Source: Deinococcus sp. KSM4-11
Lineage (GTDB): Bacteria > Deinococcota > Deinococci > Deinococcales > Deinococcaceae
Length of the DNA stretch: 64,000 bases
Direction of reading: 5' to 3'
Assembly (NCBI RefSeq): GCF_004801415.1
Contig: NZ_SSNX01000009.1
Location: 124,001-188,000 of the forward strand
This document shows, piece by piece, positions 1-7,775 of this stretch. How positions within the stretch are numbered: position 1 is the first letter of the stretch; each line of letters starts with the position of its first letter. The notes under the pieces were generated by a model. It ran no database searches and was not told where the DNA came from. It saw only the letters and a program-made list of their open reading frames with translations. The translations under genes were made by a program, and so were the position numbers.

Positions 1-312
1 CGCCAGGCTCGCCACCCACGTCACGCCGTACCACACCGGCTCGTTGAAGTGGATCTCGCCCCGTGCCCGGCGGGCTTCCAGGTGCCACAGGTATAGCCCG
101 TGAATGCCGAAGAGCAGGTACGTGACCTGCAAGCCCGCCAGCATCCACTGCCCGCCCGCCAGGAAGAGCAGGAAGTACGGCAGCAGCGACAGGTTGCTCC
201 AGTGCCAGTACGCGCTGGATTTGCCGAACAGGAAGTACAGGCTGACCAGCACGCACAGCCCGCCCGACAGGTCGAGGGCCAGCGGGGGAATGTTCACGCC
301 AAACACGTTCAT
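1..312 (-). CDS. pnuC: PnuC-like nicotinamide riboside/mononucleotide transporter (C-terminus beyond window)
   Basis: The first 104 residues are visible; the rest lies past the left edge. The protein is hydrophobic, with at least three membrane helices. The order of features (LYFLFG, a WHWSNL turn, then a helix with GLQVTYLLFGIHGLYLW) matches the PnuC family, where a G-x-LQV-x-Y segment leads into a YGW-like turn. PnuC proteins carry nicotinamide riboside or NMN by facilitated diffusion, and uptake is driven by phosphorylation in the cytoplasm. The ATG at 312 overlaps the stop of the upstream kinase gene (ATGA), so it is the third gene of an operon with the kinase and the NADAR protein. Identity rests on the N-terminal half only. 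Confidence 0.72.
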   Translation of the reverse strand, partial: MNVFGVNIPPLALDLSGGLCVLVSLYFLFGKSSAYWHWSNLSLLPYFLLFLAGGQWMLAGLQVTYLLFGIHGLYLWHLEARRARGEIHFNEPVWYGVTWVASLA

Positions 313-908
313 GACGCCACCGCCAGCAGCCGGGCAAAGGCGGTCTCCCAGGGCCGCGTGGGCACGACCGGCCACGCGCGTTCCCGCGACCGCGCGGCCA
401 GCCACTGTCCGAAAGCCACGCTGACGGCGGCCCGGAGGTGCTGCGGCCCGGCCTCCGGCTCACGGCTCAGGAAGTTGGCGAGGAGCTGGACTTGCTCCGG
501 CTCGTCGATCAGGGCGCCGCGCACCCGCCCGGCTTCGATGAACGGCGCGAGGGCCGGTTCGTCCCACAGTTCCGGCGTCAGGTCATCGCCCTCCAGCACG
601 GCGGGCCGCTCGGCCTCCAGACGATCCACGACGACCGCCGCGAACGCGGGCCGCAGCACCCGCGTGACCTCGGCGGTGCGCGCCGCGATCTCACCCGCGC
701 CCAGCGAGAAGGGATCGGGGTGCGTGCTCCACCAGTGCAGCGTGGGCTGTCCTTCAGGGGTGGTCAGGTGCTCCCAGAGCACGTTGAAATCGTCCGCCTC
801 GGCCAGGGCCACGCCGAAATGCTGCGCCAGCGCCCCAGCGACCGACGACTTTCCCACGCCGGACGCCCCGCCGATCACGAACACGTCCCAGGAGCGCGGT
901 GCGGTCAT
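309..908 (-). CDS. P-loop small-molecule kinase, 2-phosphoglycerate-kinase-like
   Basis: A 199-residue protein with a Walker A motif near the N-terminus (GGASGVGKSS, residues about 13-22) followed by ALAQHFGVALAEADDF, the arrangement seen in small kinases that carry an acidic residue at the end of strand 2 for substrate binding. Such proteins are often annotated 2-phosphoglycerate kinase or AAA ATPase. It is coupled by 4-nt overlaps to the NADAR gene upstream and the PnuC-like gene downstream. Nicotinamide riboside imported by PnuC needs a kinase, so this could fill the ribosylnicotinamide kinase role; that is inference from context, not from any substrate motif I can see. Confidence 0.7.
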   Translation of the reverse strand: MTAPRSWDVFVIGGASGVGKSSVAGALAQHFGVALAEADDFNVLWEHLTTPEGQPTLHWWSTHPDPFSLGAGEIAARTAEVTRVLRPAFAAVVVDRLEAERPAVLEGDDLTPELWDEPALAPFIEAGRVRGALIDEPEQVQLLANFLSREPEAGPQHLRAAVSVAFGQWLAARSRERAWPVVPTRPWETAFARLLAVAS

Positions 909-1348
909 GCCCCGCCCCGCAACTGTCCGCGCAGTTCCATCAACAGTTCGCCCAGGCGGTTGCGGCCCGAACCGTCGCCGCCATCGGCCCAGTAGGCATC
1001 GTTGCGTGTGTGCTCGACCAGCACCGCCTCCCCCGTACCCAGCAGCAGCGCCCGTAAGTCCGCGTGCTGCGTGAACTTCGCGTGCAGCGCCACGCGCATC
1101 ACGTCGTCCTTCGCTGCCTCCCAGTCGGTGCGGAACGGCAGGTCGCGCCGCCGGCCCAGCTGCGCCGCCAGCATCGGCGTCGGCTGGGCGCGCACCTCCT
1201 CGACATGGGGTGTGCCCACGAATTTCTGTGCCTGGAAGTAATGCTCGGACGTGGGCCAGACCAAACCATCCAGCTCGATGGGATGCCGGCTAAAGTTGCT
1301 GAACTCCCCGTACGGCTTATCAGTCGCGTAAAACAGAATCGGTTCCAT
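905..1348 (-). CDS. NADAR family protein (YbiA-like)
   Basis: A 147-residue protein matching the NADAR/YbiA fold from end to end: FYATDKPYGEFSNF at the N-terminus, the WPTSEHYFQAQKF segment, and the C-terminal NDAYWADGGDGSGRNRLG stretch, which is characteristic of the family. E. coli YbiA acts as an N-glycosidase on riboflavin-pathway intermediates, and other NADAR proteins remove ADP-ribose from guanine in DNA as partners of DarT-type toxins. No DarT gene is visible here. The start has a clear GGAGGT ribosome site 6 nt upstream. First gene of the NADAR-kinase-PnuC operon. Confidence 0.88.
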   Translation of the reverse strand: MEPILFYATDKPYGEFSNFSRHPIELDGLVWPTSEHYFQAQKFVGTPHVEEVRAQPTPMLAAQLGRRRDLPFRTDWEAAKDDVMRVALHAKFTQHADLRALLLGTGEAVLVEHTRNDAYWADGGDGSGRNRLGELLMELRGQLRGGA

Positions 1349-1492
1349 CTTCAGACCTCCACATCTGTCCTGCCGCCCGCCAACCCGCAGGAGTACAGTT
1401 TTCCCAGGAACCCGCCCACAGGCTGGAAGCCCTCACTCAGGTCGCGTCGTACGTGAGCACTTCAACCGCCGTTTCCCGGCACTGGAGGAACG
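1349..1492. other. divergent intergenic region
   Basis: 144 bp between the minus-strand NADAR operon and the plus-strand lipoprotein gene. It carries both Shine-Dalgarno sites (GGAGGT for the NADAR gene, GGAGGAA just before 1493). I see no strong palindrome. Confidence 0.5.
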
Positions 1493-2188
1493 ATGACCGC
1501 CCACCACCGAAGGCCCCGCCCGCCCGGCTTGGCGTTCCTGACGCTCGCCATCACCGCCTGCGGCGGCGGCCTGCCCACGCCCAGCTCGCTCGTCCCCACC
1601 GCCACGATCTTCTCCGGCCAGGTCGAGAACGGTACCAACGCCAATCCCCTCCCTACCACCGTCACCATCGTCGGCACCAACCTGCAAGGCGCCACCCTCG
1701 ACTTCGGCGGCGAAGGCCCCGGCACGGCTCTGAACATCAATGCTGCGGGCACCGTCTTGACTGTCGTCGCCCCACCCAACCTGCCCGGACGTCGCCCCGT
1801 GATCGTCCGCACCCCATACGGCAAGGTGAACGCCGGCGTGTACACCTTCCGGCAACCCACGCCCAGACCCATCGTGTACCTGCTGACCGCCTACCCCACC
1901 AGCGGCCCCGCCACCGGCGGCACCACCGTCACCCTGGCCTTCGACGGCAACCTCACGTACAACCCCGCCGACCCACCCGGCTTCACCCTGCCCGACGTGT
2001 ACTTCGGTGCCGTCCAGGCTACCGGCGTCACCGCGCCCGTCCAGATGCCCGGCGGCCTGGAACGTTACACCATCACCGCCGTCGCTCCGCCCGGCACCGG
2101 CTTCGTCGATATCACCCTGAAATGCCCGGTGGCGAGCTGCTACACCTTCAGTACCACCGATTCCGTGCCCTACCAATACGTGCCTTGA
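1493..2188 (+). CDS. IPT/TIG-domain lipoprotein
   Basis: A 231-residue secreted lipoprotein. The N-terminus is basic, then hydrophobic, and ends in a lipobox (LAITACGGG, Cys at about residue 22). Two beta-sandwich repeats of the IPT/TIG type follow: TTVTIVGTNLQGATLDFGG near residues 50-75 and GPATGGTTVTLAFDGN near 133-150, the second carrying the typical SGP-TGGT-VT signature. The C-terminus contains a Cys pair (CPVASC). TIG domains are binding or spacer modules in surface proteins; no enzyme domain is seen. A GGAGGAA ribosome site is close to the ATG. It stands alone between two minus-strand operons. Confidence 0.75.
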   Translation: MTAHHRRPRPPGLAFLTLAITACGGGLPTPSSLVPTATIFSGQVENGTNANPLPTTVTIVGTNLQGATLDFGGEGPGTALNINAAGTVLTVVAPPNLPGRRPVIVRTPYGKVNAGVYTFRQPTPRPIVYLLTAYPTSGPATGGTTVTLAFDGNLTYNPADPPGFTLPDVYFGAVQATGVTAPVQMPGGLERYTITAVAPPGTGFVDITLKCPVASCYTFSTTDSVPYQYVP

Positions 2189-2274
2189 GCGGTGCGACCA
2201 TGCTGGTCTGACACGCGGGCCATTGCCTTGCCGGGCCGTACGAACGAGATCGAGACCACTCACCATTCATCTCC

Positions 2275-2862
2275 TCAAATCCGTGTGAGCACAGCCACCT
2301 GCCTGGCCAGGGCCGTTAGATTCCAGACTTCGCCTTCCCGCACCAGAAACCCCTGTTGCGCCAGCCCCAGCAGCGCCGCCGCGAACTCCTGCCGGGACAG
2401 GCCCGCCACCGTCGCCGTGCCGTTCACGGGCACGCTGTCCCCAAACGGGTCAATCGGGTCGAGCAGGTCGAACATTCCTACAAACACCCGCAGTTCCCGA
2501 TCCGACATTCCCTCTATGATCCGCATGGTCTGGAACTTGTCCGGCGCGGGCGGCGGGAAGCTCAGCACGCACCCGGCCAGCGCCCGGGCAATGAAGCGCA
2601 GCTTGTCTTCCGATTCAGCCATTTCGGCGGCGCGGACGGCCTGGACGACGTTAGCCTGGAAGGCATCGGAACGAAGGTAGGTGTGATCTACCGCCCCTGC
2701 AAAAGCAACCAGCAGAGCGTGGAATTCGGTCTGAACGTGCGTGGCGAGACGCGCCGCCTGCCGCTGGTTAGCGTAAGCGAACCACTCCGAGAGGGAAGAA
2801 GCGGGGAGACCAAGCGGCTCCAGCGACTGGAGAGCGGGGAAGAGGGGGAGGAGAGCGTTCAT
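2275..2862 (-). CDS. unknown protein, third gene of the nadV-TIR operon
   Basis: A 195-residue protein I do not recognise. It looks all-helical, with no signal peptide or membrane segment. The last 40 residues (LSRQEFAAALLGLAQQGFLVREGEVWNLT) read like a winged-helix unit, with a helix pair, a short wing and WNLT strand. Its ATG overlaps the stop of the TIR-like gene (ATGA, 2859-2862), so translation is probably coupled. Base composition is GC-rich like the rest of the chromosome and unlike the TIR gene. It could be a regulator or inhibitor of the TIR protein or an older partner of the NAMPT gene; neither can be decided from sequence. Confidence 0.7.
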   Translation of the reverse strand: MNALLPLFPALQSLEPLGLPASSLSEWFAYANQRQAARLATHVQTEFHALLVAFAGAVDHTYLRSDAFQANVVQAVRAAEMAESEDKLRFIARALAGCVLSFPPPAPDKFQTMRIIEGMSDRELRVFVGMFDLLDPIDPFGDSVPVNGTATVAGLSRQEFAAALLGLAQQGFLVREGEVWNLTALARQVAVLTRI

Positions 2863-3584
2863 AAATGCTTCAACTCGCGCGTTAAACCCCCTAATGCTGC
2901 GGCGATTCCGTTTTTGGGGAACGGAATGTATACAACCCCTTGAATATTTGTTGGTATGTTTACTTCATTCTCGTGGAGCAGACACACCCTATCCGCGCCG
3001 TACTTACCCTGAAAATAGCCGATTTCATGAATGACATTCTCTCTAGCTCTAACTTGCTCGTCTAAAGTAAAGTCGTCGCCCGTCATAACAATTACCGCAT
3101 ATCCGCAGTTATCCGATTCATCGATTAGCTTTTGGAAGATGGTTCTACCCCTATTGGCCTCTTGAGCTAGTTCAAGAGTGGGAATTTCCAAAGTGCGTTC
3201 GACAAATTCTTGAATCTCTCGCCAAGCAGCATCCCGTCCATGCGATAGAAAAACTCTTCTAGGCCTCGGTGACAACCTTGAGCCCCGAGAATTTTTGCTG
3301 CTCCATACCGATAAGAGGATACCAATTTCGTCCGAAATCGCGTGTAGATCATCTGAATGGTAGTATTCTTCACTAGAACCTGAGCCAGACTGGTAGATCT
3401 CTGGAGGTCTAGAGGAAGTCAACAACCCTTCTGGCGGAGAAATTTCAGAGATGAATTCATTCTTTATACGAAAATATGACTCTACTAGCTGCTTTATTCG
3501 CTTTGCCGGCGTTCCGTAAGAAGGAGCTATACCCGTGTCAATAGCATTTTTTATAGCAGCAGCAGAATCGACGATCGAACTCAC
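2859..3584 (-). CDS. TIR-like (PF10137-type) predicted NAD+-cleaving nucleotide-binding protein
   Basis: A 241-residue protein read from a GTG at 3584 that overlaps the NAMPT stop (GTGA). Residues 1-105 are a helical region without a clear family. Residues 109-225 fit the TIR-like domain found in CBASS Cap12, Pycsar TIR effectors and related predicted nucleotide-binding proteins: RRVFLSHG at 109-116, QEANRGRTIF at 141-150, YAVIVMTGDD at 162-171, then ENVIHEIGYFQGKYG at 182-196 and GVVYIPF at 216-222. The Glu in VIHE (E187) is the expected catalytic residue of NAD+ hydrolases in this group. The gene is visibly AT-richer than all neighbours, a sign of transfer. No cyclase, STING or other sensor gene is adjacent. 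Confidence 0.85.
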   Translation of the reverse strand: MSSIVDSAAAIKNAIDTGIAPSYGTPAKRIKQLVESYFRIKNEFISEISPPEGLLTSSRPPEIYQSGSGSSEEYYHSDDLHAISDEIGILLSVWSSKNSRGSRLSPRPRRVFLSHGRDAAWREIQEFVERTLEIPTLELAQEANRGRTIFQKLIDESDNCGYAVIVMTGDDFTLDEQVRARENVIHEIGYFQGKYGADRVCLLHENEVNIPTNIQGVVYIPFPKNGIAAALGGLTRELKHL

Positions 3585-4984
3585 GCCCGGCCCCTTACCT
3601 CGTCCAGCGTGTCCCTCACCAGCAACTCCCCGTCCCGGTACACGGTTCGCATGAGGCTGCCGGGAAAGTCTGTATCGAAGGTCTTGTACGCCTTCGTGAC
3701 CATGCGGCCGTTTTCCTGCACCAGATCGAGGACGCCGTCCTTGCTGCGTTTGCCCGGATCGGTCACGGGGTCTTTGTAGATGCCCCGGTACTCGCCGTCG
3801 ATTAGGCCCGCGCTGGCCTTGTAAGCGAAACGCTGGGTGTCCCGGTCGACTTTCTGCAACAGCGCTCCGCCCATGCCGAAGGCGACGTTCTCGGCGCTGT
3901 AGCCGTCCACGTCGAGGTTCCCCAGGATCTGCCGGATGGTCTGTTCGTCGATGCCGTCGCCCTGGATCACGCGGACGTGGTTCAGGACTTTGTAGCCCTT
4001 GCTGTTGGTGGTGGTGCCGTAGCGGGCAGCGAGGGCGTTCACGGCGAGGCGCACCATGGCGGGCGGTTCGCCGCTGTCGGGCCTCACGACCAGCGTGCCG
4101 CCCGCGTCGATCACCTGTTGTTTGAGTGTGTCGCCCCACAGGTTGTTGATGGCGTTCTTGAGGTCGTAGCTGTCGCTGACGACGGCGTAGACGCTGCCGG
4201 GTTTGCTGAAGCGGGCGATCATGTTGCGGTACGCGTCGACTTCGTGTTCCTTGCCCCAGCTGGTGATAGTGCTGTGTTCGGCGGCGGGAATGCTGAACGC
4301 GGCGATATCGGCGTCGTAGTGGTTGCGGCCCACGCGCAGGGCTTCGAGCGTGTCGCTGCCCTGGAAGTTGATGAGGTGCGCCAGGCCGCCGATGCCTGCG
4401 CTCTCGCGGCTGGAGACGCCCCGGCTGCCGAAGTCGTGGAGTTTGAAGGGCAGTTCCTCGGCGGCGCGGTCGCTGCTGTGTTCCAGGGCGGCGCGGATGA
4501 TCTCGCGGATGGCGTAGGACTGCGTGGCGACAGTGGTGGGGTACCACACGCGCATCAGCATGGTTTCGAACCAGCCGGGCAGCCACGGCAGTTCGGGGTC
4601 GGTGTTCGTGACGCTCATCAGGATGTTGTGGATGGGCACGACCGTGCCTTCCGGAACGGCGCGGATTTCCAGGGGAAGCTTGCCGCCGTGGACGGTGACG
4701 ATTCGCATCCAGCCTTCAAAGGGGAAGGGTTCGCCGTGCGCCTCGATCAGGGTGCGGGCTTCCTCGACCATCTCGGCGGTGATGCGCCGGGTGAGGTATT
4801 TGTCCAGGAGGTACTGGAGGCCGAAGAAGCGCGTGGCGGGGTACTTGCCGCCCCGGCTTTCCAGGTAGCTGAACAGGCGGGTGGTGCCCGCTGGGTACTG
4901 GAGGAAGTGGCTGCTCTTGTAGCTGTCGGTGTCGAGGATCAGGTTGTCGTCGGACAGGTGGGTGCGGTTCAGTGTGGTGGTCAT
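3581..4984 (-). CDS. nadV: nicotinamide phosphoribosyltransferase
   Basis: A 467-residue NAMPT/NadV family enzyme that makes NMN from nicotinamide and PRPP in NAD salvage. Family marks include NLILDTDSYKSSHFLQYPAGT near the N-terminus, RFFGLQYLLDKYL, the FKLHDFGSRGVSSRESAGIGG segment (residues about 182-203), and VRPDSGEPP (about 300), which helps hold the phosphoribosyl group. Length is normal for the family. A GGGAGG ribosome site precedes the ATG. It leads a three-gene operon in which the TIR-like gene overlaps its stop codon. Function as NAMPT rather than nicotinate phosphoribosyltransferase is inferred from overall sequence pattern. Confidence 0.93.
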   Translation of the reverse strand: MTTTLNRTHLSDDNLILDTDSYKSSHFLQYPAGTTRLFSYLESRGGKYPATRFFGLQYLLDKYLTRRITAEMVEEARTLIEAHGEPFPFEGWMRIVTVHGGKLPLEIRAVPEGTVVPIHNILMSVTNTDPELPWLPGWFETMLMRVWYPTTVATQSYAIREIIRAALEHSSDRAAEELPFKLHDFGSRGVSSRESAGIGGLAHLINFQGSDTLEALRVGRNHYDADIAAFSIPAAEHSTITSWGKEHEVDAYRNMIARFSKPGSVYAVVSDSYDLKNAINNLWGDTLKQQVIDAGGTLVVRPDSGEPPAMVRLAVNALAARYGTTTNSKGYKVLNHVRVIQGDGIDEQTIRQILGNLDVDGYSAENVAFGMGGALLQKVDRDTQRFAYKASAGLIDGEYRGIYKDPVTDPGKRSKDGVLDLVQENGRMVTKAYKTFDTDFPGSLMRTVYRDGELLVRDTLDEVRGRA

Positions 4985-5017
4985 GGTGTGCCTCCCAGGA
5001 TGGGGTCTGCTGCTGAC

Positions 5018-5041
5018 TCATAATCCGATTTACTATTATGA
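5018..5041. promoter_or_regulatory. AT-rich inverted repeat, candidate operator of the nadV-TIR operon
   Basis: A perfect 7-bp inverted repeat, TCATAAT at 5018-5024 and ATTATGA at 5035-5041, with a 10-bp spacer, 34 bp upstream of the nadV ATG. It is one of very few AT-rich spots in the region and overlaps the likely promoter. A NAD-responsive repressor such as an NrtR-type protein would be a sensible ligand, but I cannot match the sequence to a known box. Confidence 0.45.
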
Positions 5042-5159
5042 CAAATATGAGAACTAGTTTCGGAAAGGGTGCTGCATGGCAGACTCGTGCCACGCTGACG
5101 GGGGTATCCGTCGGGGGAGCGCTGCGAAGTCCTTCACGCCACCCGACCGGGCGTTCATT

Positions 5160-5171
5160 TACGATTTCTTC
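5160..5171 (+). promoter_or_regulatory. -10 hexamer TACGAT, leaderless start of the G8 lipoprotein gene
   Basis: TACGAT (5160-5165) ends 6 nt before the ATG at 5172. There is no ribosome site, so transcription probably starts at or next to the ATG. Confidence 0.5.
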
Positions 5172-7679
5172 ATGCGTGTGCCCCGCCTGACCGTTGCCCT
5201 GGCTCTCTGCACCCTGCTGCTCAGTTGCGGAGGGACGAGTGCAGAGACGGGCGCCCAGACGGGCTCCACGCCACCCAGCACCACACCTCCTGGCACCCCT
5301 CCCACCGCGAACCTGCCCAGCGCCGCGTGGAGCGATCCCGCCACCTGGGGCGGCACCCTGCCAGCCGCCGGCGCGAACGTGACCCTGCCCGCCGGGAAAC
5401 GCGTGATCCTCGACGTGTCGCCACCTGCCCTGGCGGGCCTTACGGTTCCCGCCGGCAGCGCCCTGGAATTCGCGGAGAAGGATCTGACCCTGCAATCCGA
5501 GTGGCTCATGGTTCACGGCGAACTGCGGATCGGCAGCGAGGCCGCACCCTTCACGCACGACGCGGACATCATCCTGACGAACACCACGCCCGACGAGAAC
5601 GTCATGAATATGGGCGACCGCGTACTGGGGATCATGGACGGCACGCTGGAACTGCACGGCCAGACCCGGCTCCCGTGGACGCGCCTGAATGCCACGGCAA
5701 ATGCGGGCAGCAGCACCCTGACGCTGGAACGCGCGCCCGACTGGACACCGGGCAGCACCCTCACCCTGGCCAGCACGGATTTCGACCCAGGACAGACCGA
5801 GCAGGTGGTCGTGCAGCGCGTCTCGGGCACCCAGGTCACGCTGGCCACGCCGCTCCGGTTCACGCACTGGGCGCAGACCACCACCCTGGGCGGCCACACG
5901 CTGGTGGAACGCGCCGAGGTCGGTCTGCTCACCCGCAACATCCGCGTGGCGGCCAGCGAGGACGCCATGCAGTCGCAGCTCGGCGCGCACGTCATGATCA
6001 TGGGCGCGGCCACCGCCCACATCGAGGGCACCGAGTTCACGCGCGTCGGGCAGGTGAACACCCTGCGGCGCTACCCGGTGCATTTCCACCGCCTGGGCAG
6101 CGCCGCGGGGTCGTACTTCCGCGACAACTCCATTCACCAGTCCTTCAACCGCTGCCTCGTCGTGCACGGCACCAGCGACCTGCGCGTGCAGGACAACGTC
6201 ACGTACGACAACGTCGGCCATTGCATCTTCCTGGAGGACGGCGACGAGACCGGCACCCAGATCACCGGGAACCTCGTGACCCTGGTGCGCCGCCCCGACA
6301 AGGAGAAGGGCCAGACACCGTTGCTGGACAGCGACAACGACCCGGCCGGGTACTGGGTCAGCCACCCGGCGAACACTGTGAAAAACAACGTTGCGGCGGG
6401 CGTGGAGGGCAGCGGCTTCTGGCTGGCCTTCCCCGAACACCCGACCGGCCTGGGCGCGGCGGGCGGCGCGGCCATCTGGAACCGCCGCACGCCGCTCGGG
6501 GCCTTCGACGGCAACGTGGCGCACAGCGGCGACCGGGGCCTGAACGTGGACAACGGCCCTCAGGCCGACGGCACCCACACCGAGACCACGTATTACATGC
6601 CGCGGGTGAACCCCGCCGACGAGAAGTCCGCGCCCGCCCCGGCCGCCTTCACGAACTTCACCGCGTACAAGCAGCGGGATCAGGGCGCGTGGCTGCGCGG
6701 CGAGCACCTCACCCTGAATGGCGCGGCCCTCGCCGACAATGCCGTGGGCGCCACCTTCGCCGCCGACCAGACCGCCCTGACCGGCTCTCTGCTGGTTGGC
6801 GAGACCGCCAATGTCGGCACCCCCCAGCCCTGGGAGAAGACCGGGGCGAGGGGCCGCAGCCTGCCCCGCCCGTGGGACGCGACCTTCCCCATTCGCGGCT
6901 ACCAGTTCTACGACGGTCACGTCAGCATCCGCGACACCGCGCTGGCCGCCTTCCACCCGGACAGCGTGCGGCAGGCGAGCGGTCTGGGTTACCTGACGCA
7001 GAACGCCTTCTCCATCGACCCGGCGAACGCGGCGCAGGGTGTGACGTGGCTCGACGACAGCCTGCCGGTCTACCTGCCCCCCGCCGAGCCCGACAAGGAC
7101 GGCGACAAGGCCGCGACCTTCCTGGATGCCGATGGCAGCGTGACTGGAACCGCGGGCAAGACCGTGACGGCCAGTGCCCTGCTGCGGGACGCACCCGACT
7201 GCGTCGCGCGACCCGCGTGGGGGGCCAGCGTGTGCGGCGGCACCTACGCCCGGCTGTGGCTGAACGACGTGACCGGCAGCAAGCTCGCGCCGCTGCACGC
7301 CTCGAACGCCCGGGGCAGCGGCATTGACCTGACCGGGACGCCGGACGACTTCACCTCCTTCTCGACCAGCGTGCGCCTGGGCGAGGCGTACGCCCTGGTC
7401 CCGAGCGCGGCCTCTACGCACCTGCGCCTGGGCTTCGACGGCCGCGCCCCCGGCGACACGCTGCGCCTGACCCTGCCCGTGACAGGCACGCCGATCCTCT
7501 ACCGCGACTGGTGGATTGACGAGCGCAACCGCCTCAAGCAGGTGCCCCTGGCCAGCCTGGATGCCACGACCGGCGACAGTTATGCCTTGAACGGCGGCAC
7601 CCTGTACCTGAAACTCGTCGTGCGACCGGGGACTGACTTCGCCGTGCTGGACGTCTGCAAGGCCGCCCTGTGCCAGTGA
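5172..7679 (+). CDS. G8-domain, right-handed beta-helix lipoprotein (CEMIP/TMEM2-like)
   Basis: An 835-residue secreted lipoprotein. The ATG at 5172 was chosen over an earlier in-frame one because it opens a signal peptide with a lipobox (LLLSCGG, Cys about residue 18) and has a -10 hexamer directly upstream. A Thr/Pro-rich linker follows, then a G8 domain (AAWSDPATWGGTLPAAGANVTLPAG, DVSPPALAGLTVPAGSALEFAEKDLTLQSEWLMVHGELRIG). The middle is a parallel beta-helix with RYPVHFHRLG and repeated N-x-(V/I) turns (DNVTYDNVGHCIFLEDG, NTVKNNVA). Vertebrate G8 proteins CEMIP and TMEM2 are involved in hyaluronan breakdown; the bacterial substrate is unknown and is probably an extracellular polysaccharide. 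Confidence 0.82.
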   Translation: MRVPRLTVALALCTLLLSCGGTSAETGAQTGSTPPSTTPPGTPPTANLPSAAWSDPATWGGTLPAAGANVTLPAGKRVILDVSPPALAGLTVPAGSALEFAEKDLTLQSEWLMVHGELRIGSEAAPFTHDADIILTNTTPDENVMNMGDRVLGIMDGTLELHGQTRLPWTRLNATANAGSSTLTLERAPDWTPGSTLTLASTDFDPGQTEQVVVQRVSGTQVTLATPLRFTHWAQTTTLGGHTLVERAEVGLLTRNIRVAASEDAMQSQLGAHVMIMGAATAHIEGTEFTRVGQVNTLRRYPVHFHRLGSAAGSYFRDNSIHQSFNRCLVVHGTSDLRVQDNVTYDNVGHCIFLEDGDETGTQITGNLVTLVRRPDKEKGQTPLLDSDNDPAGYWVSHPANTVKNNVAAGVEGSGFWLAFPEHPTGLGAAGGAAIWNRRTPLGAFDGNVAHSGDRGLNVDNGPQADGTHTETTYYMPRVNPADEKSAPAPAAFTNFTAYKQRDQGAWLRGEHLTLNGAALADNAVGATFAADQTALTGSLLVGETANVGTPQPWEKTGARGRSLPRPWDATFPIRGYQFYDGHVSIRDTALAAFHPDSVRQASGLGYLTQNAFSIDPANAAQGVTWLDDSLPVYLPPAEPDKDGDKAATFLDADGSVTGTAGKTVTASALLRDAPDCVARPAWGASVCGGTYARLWLNDVTGSKLAPLHASNARGSGIDLTGTPDDFTSFSTSVRLGEAYALVPSAASTHLRLGFDGRAPGDTLRLTLPVTGTPILYRDWWIDERNRLKQVPLASLDATTGDSYALNGGTLYLKLVVRPGTDFAVLDVCKAALCQ

Positions 7680-7775
7680 TGGGCCGCGCCCTGGCCCGGT
7701 CATGACCTGATCATGCCCACCTGCCTACCCTGAACTGACCGGAGGAGACCGGCCAGCACGGGGGGAGGACAGGAC

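Noticed and set aside
2859..4586. A single 575-residue reading that joins a nadV-overlapping part to the TIR domain
   Set aside because: The N-terminal part is the out-of-frame reading of nadV. The GTG at 3584 gives the normal-sized TIR protein.
4716..7703. A 995-codon minus-strand open frame opposite the G8 gene
   Set aside because: Composition is the mirror of a GC-rich plus-strand gene (Arg/Gly/Val-rich, no domain). The plus-strand protein has a signal peptide and recognised domains.
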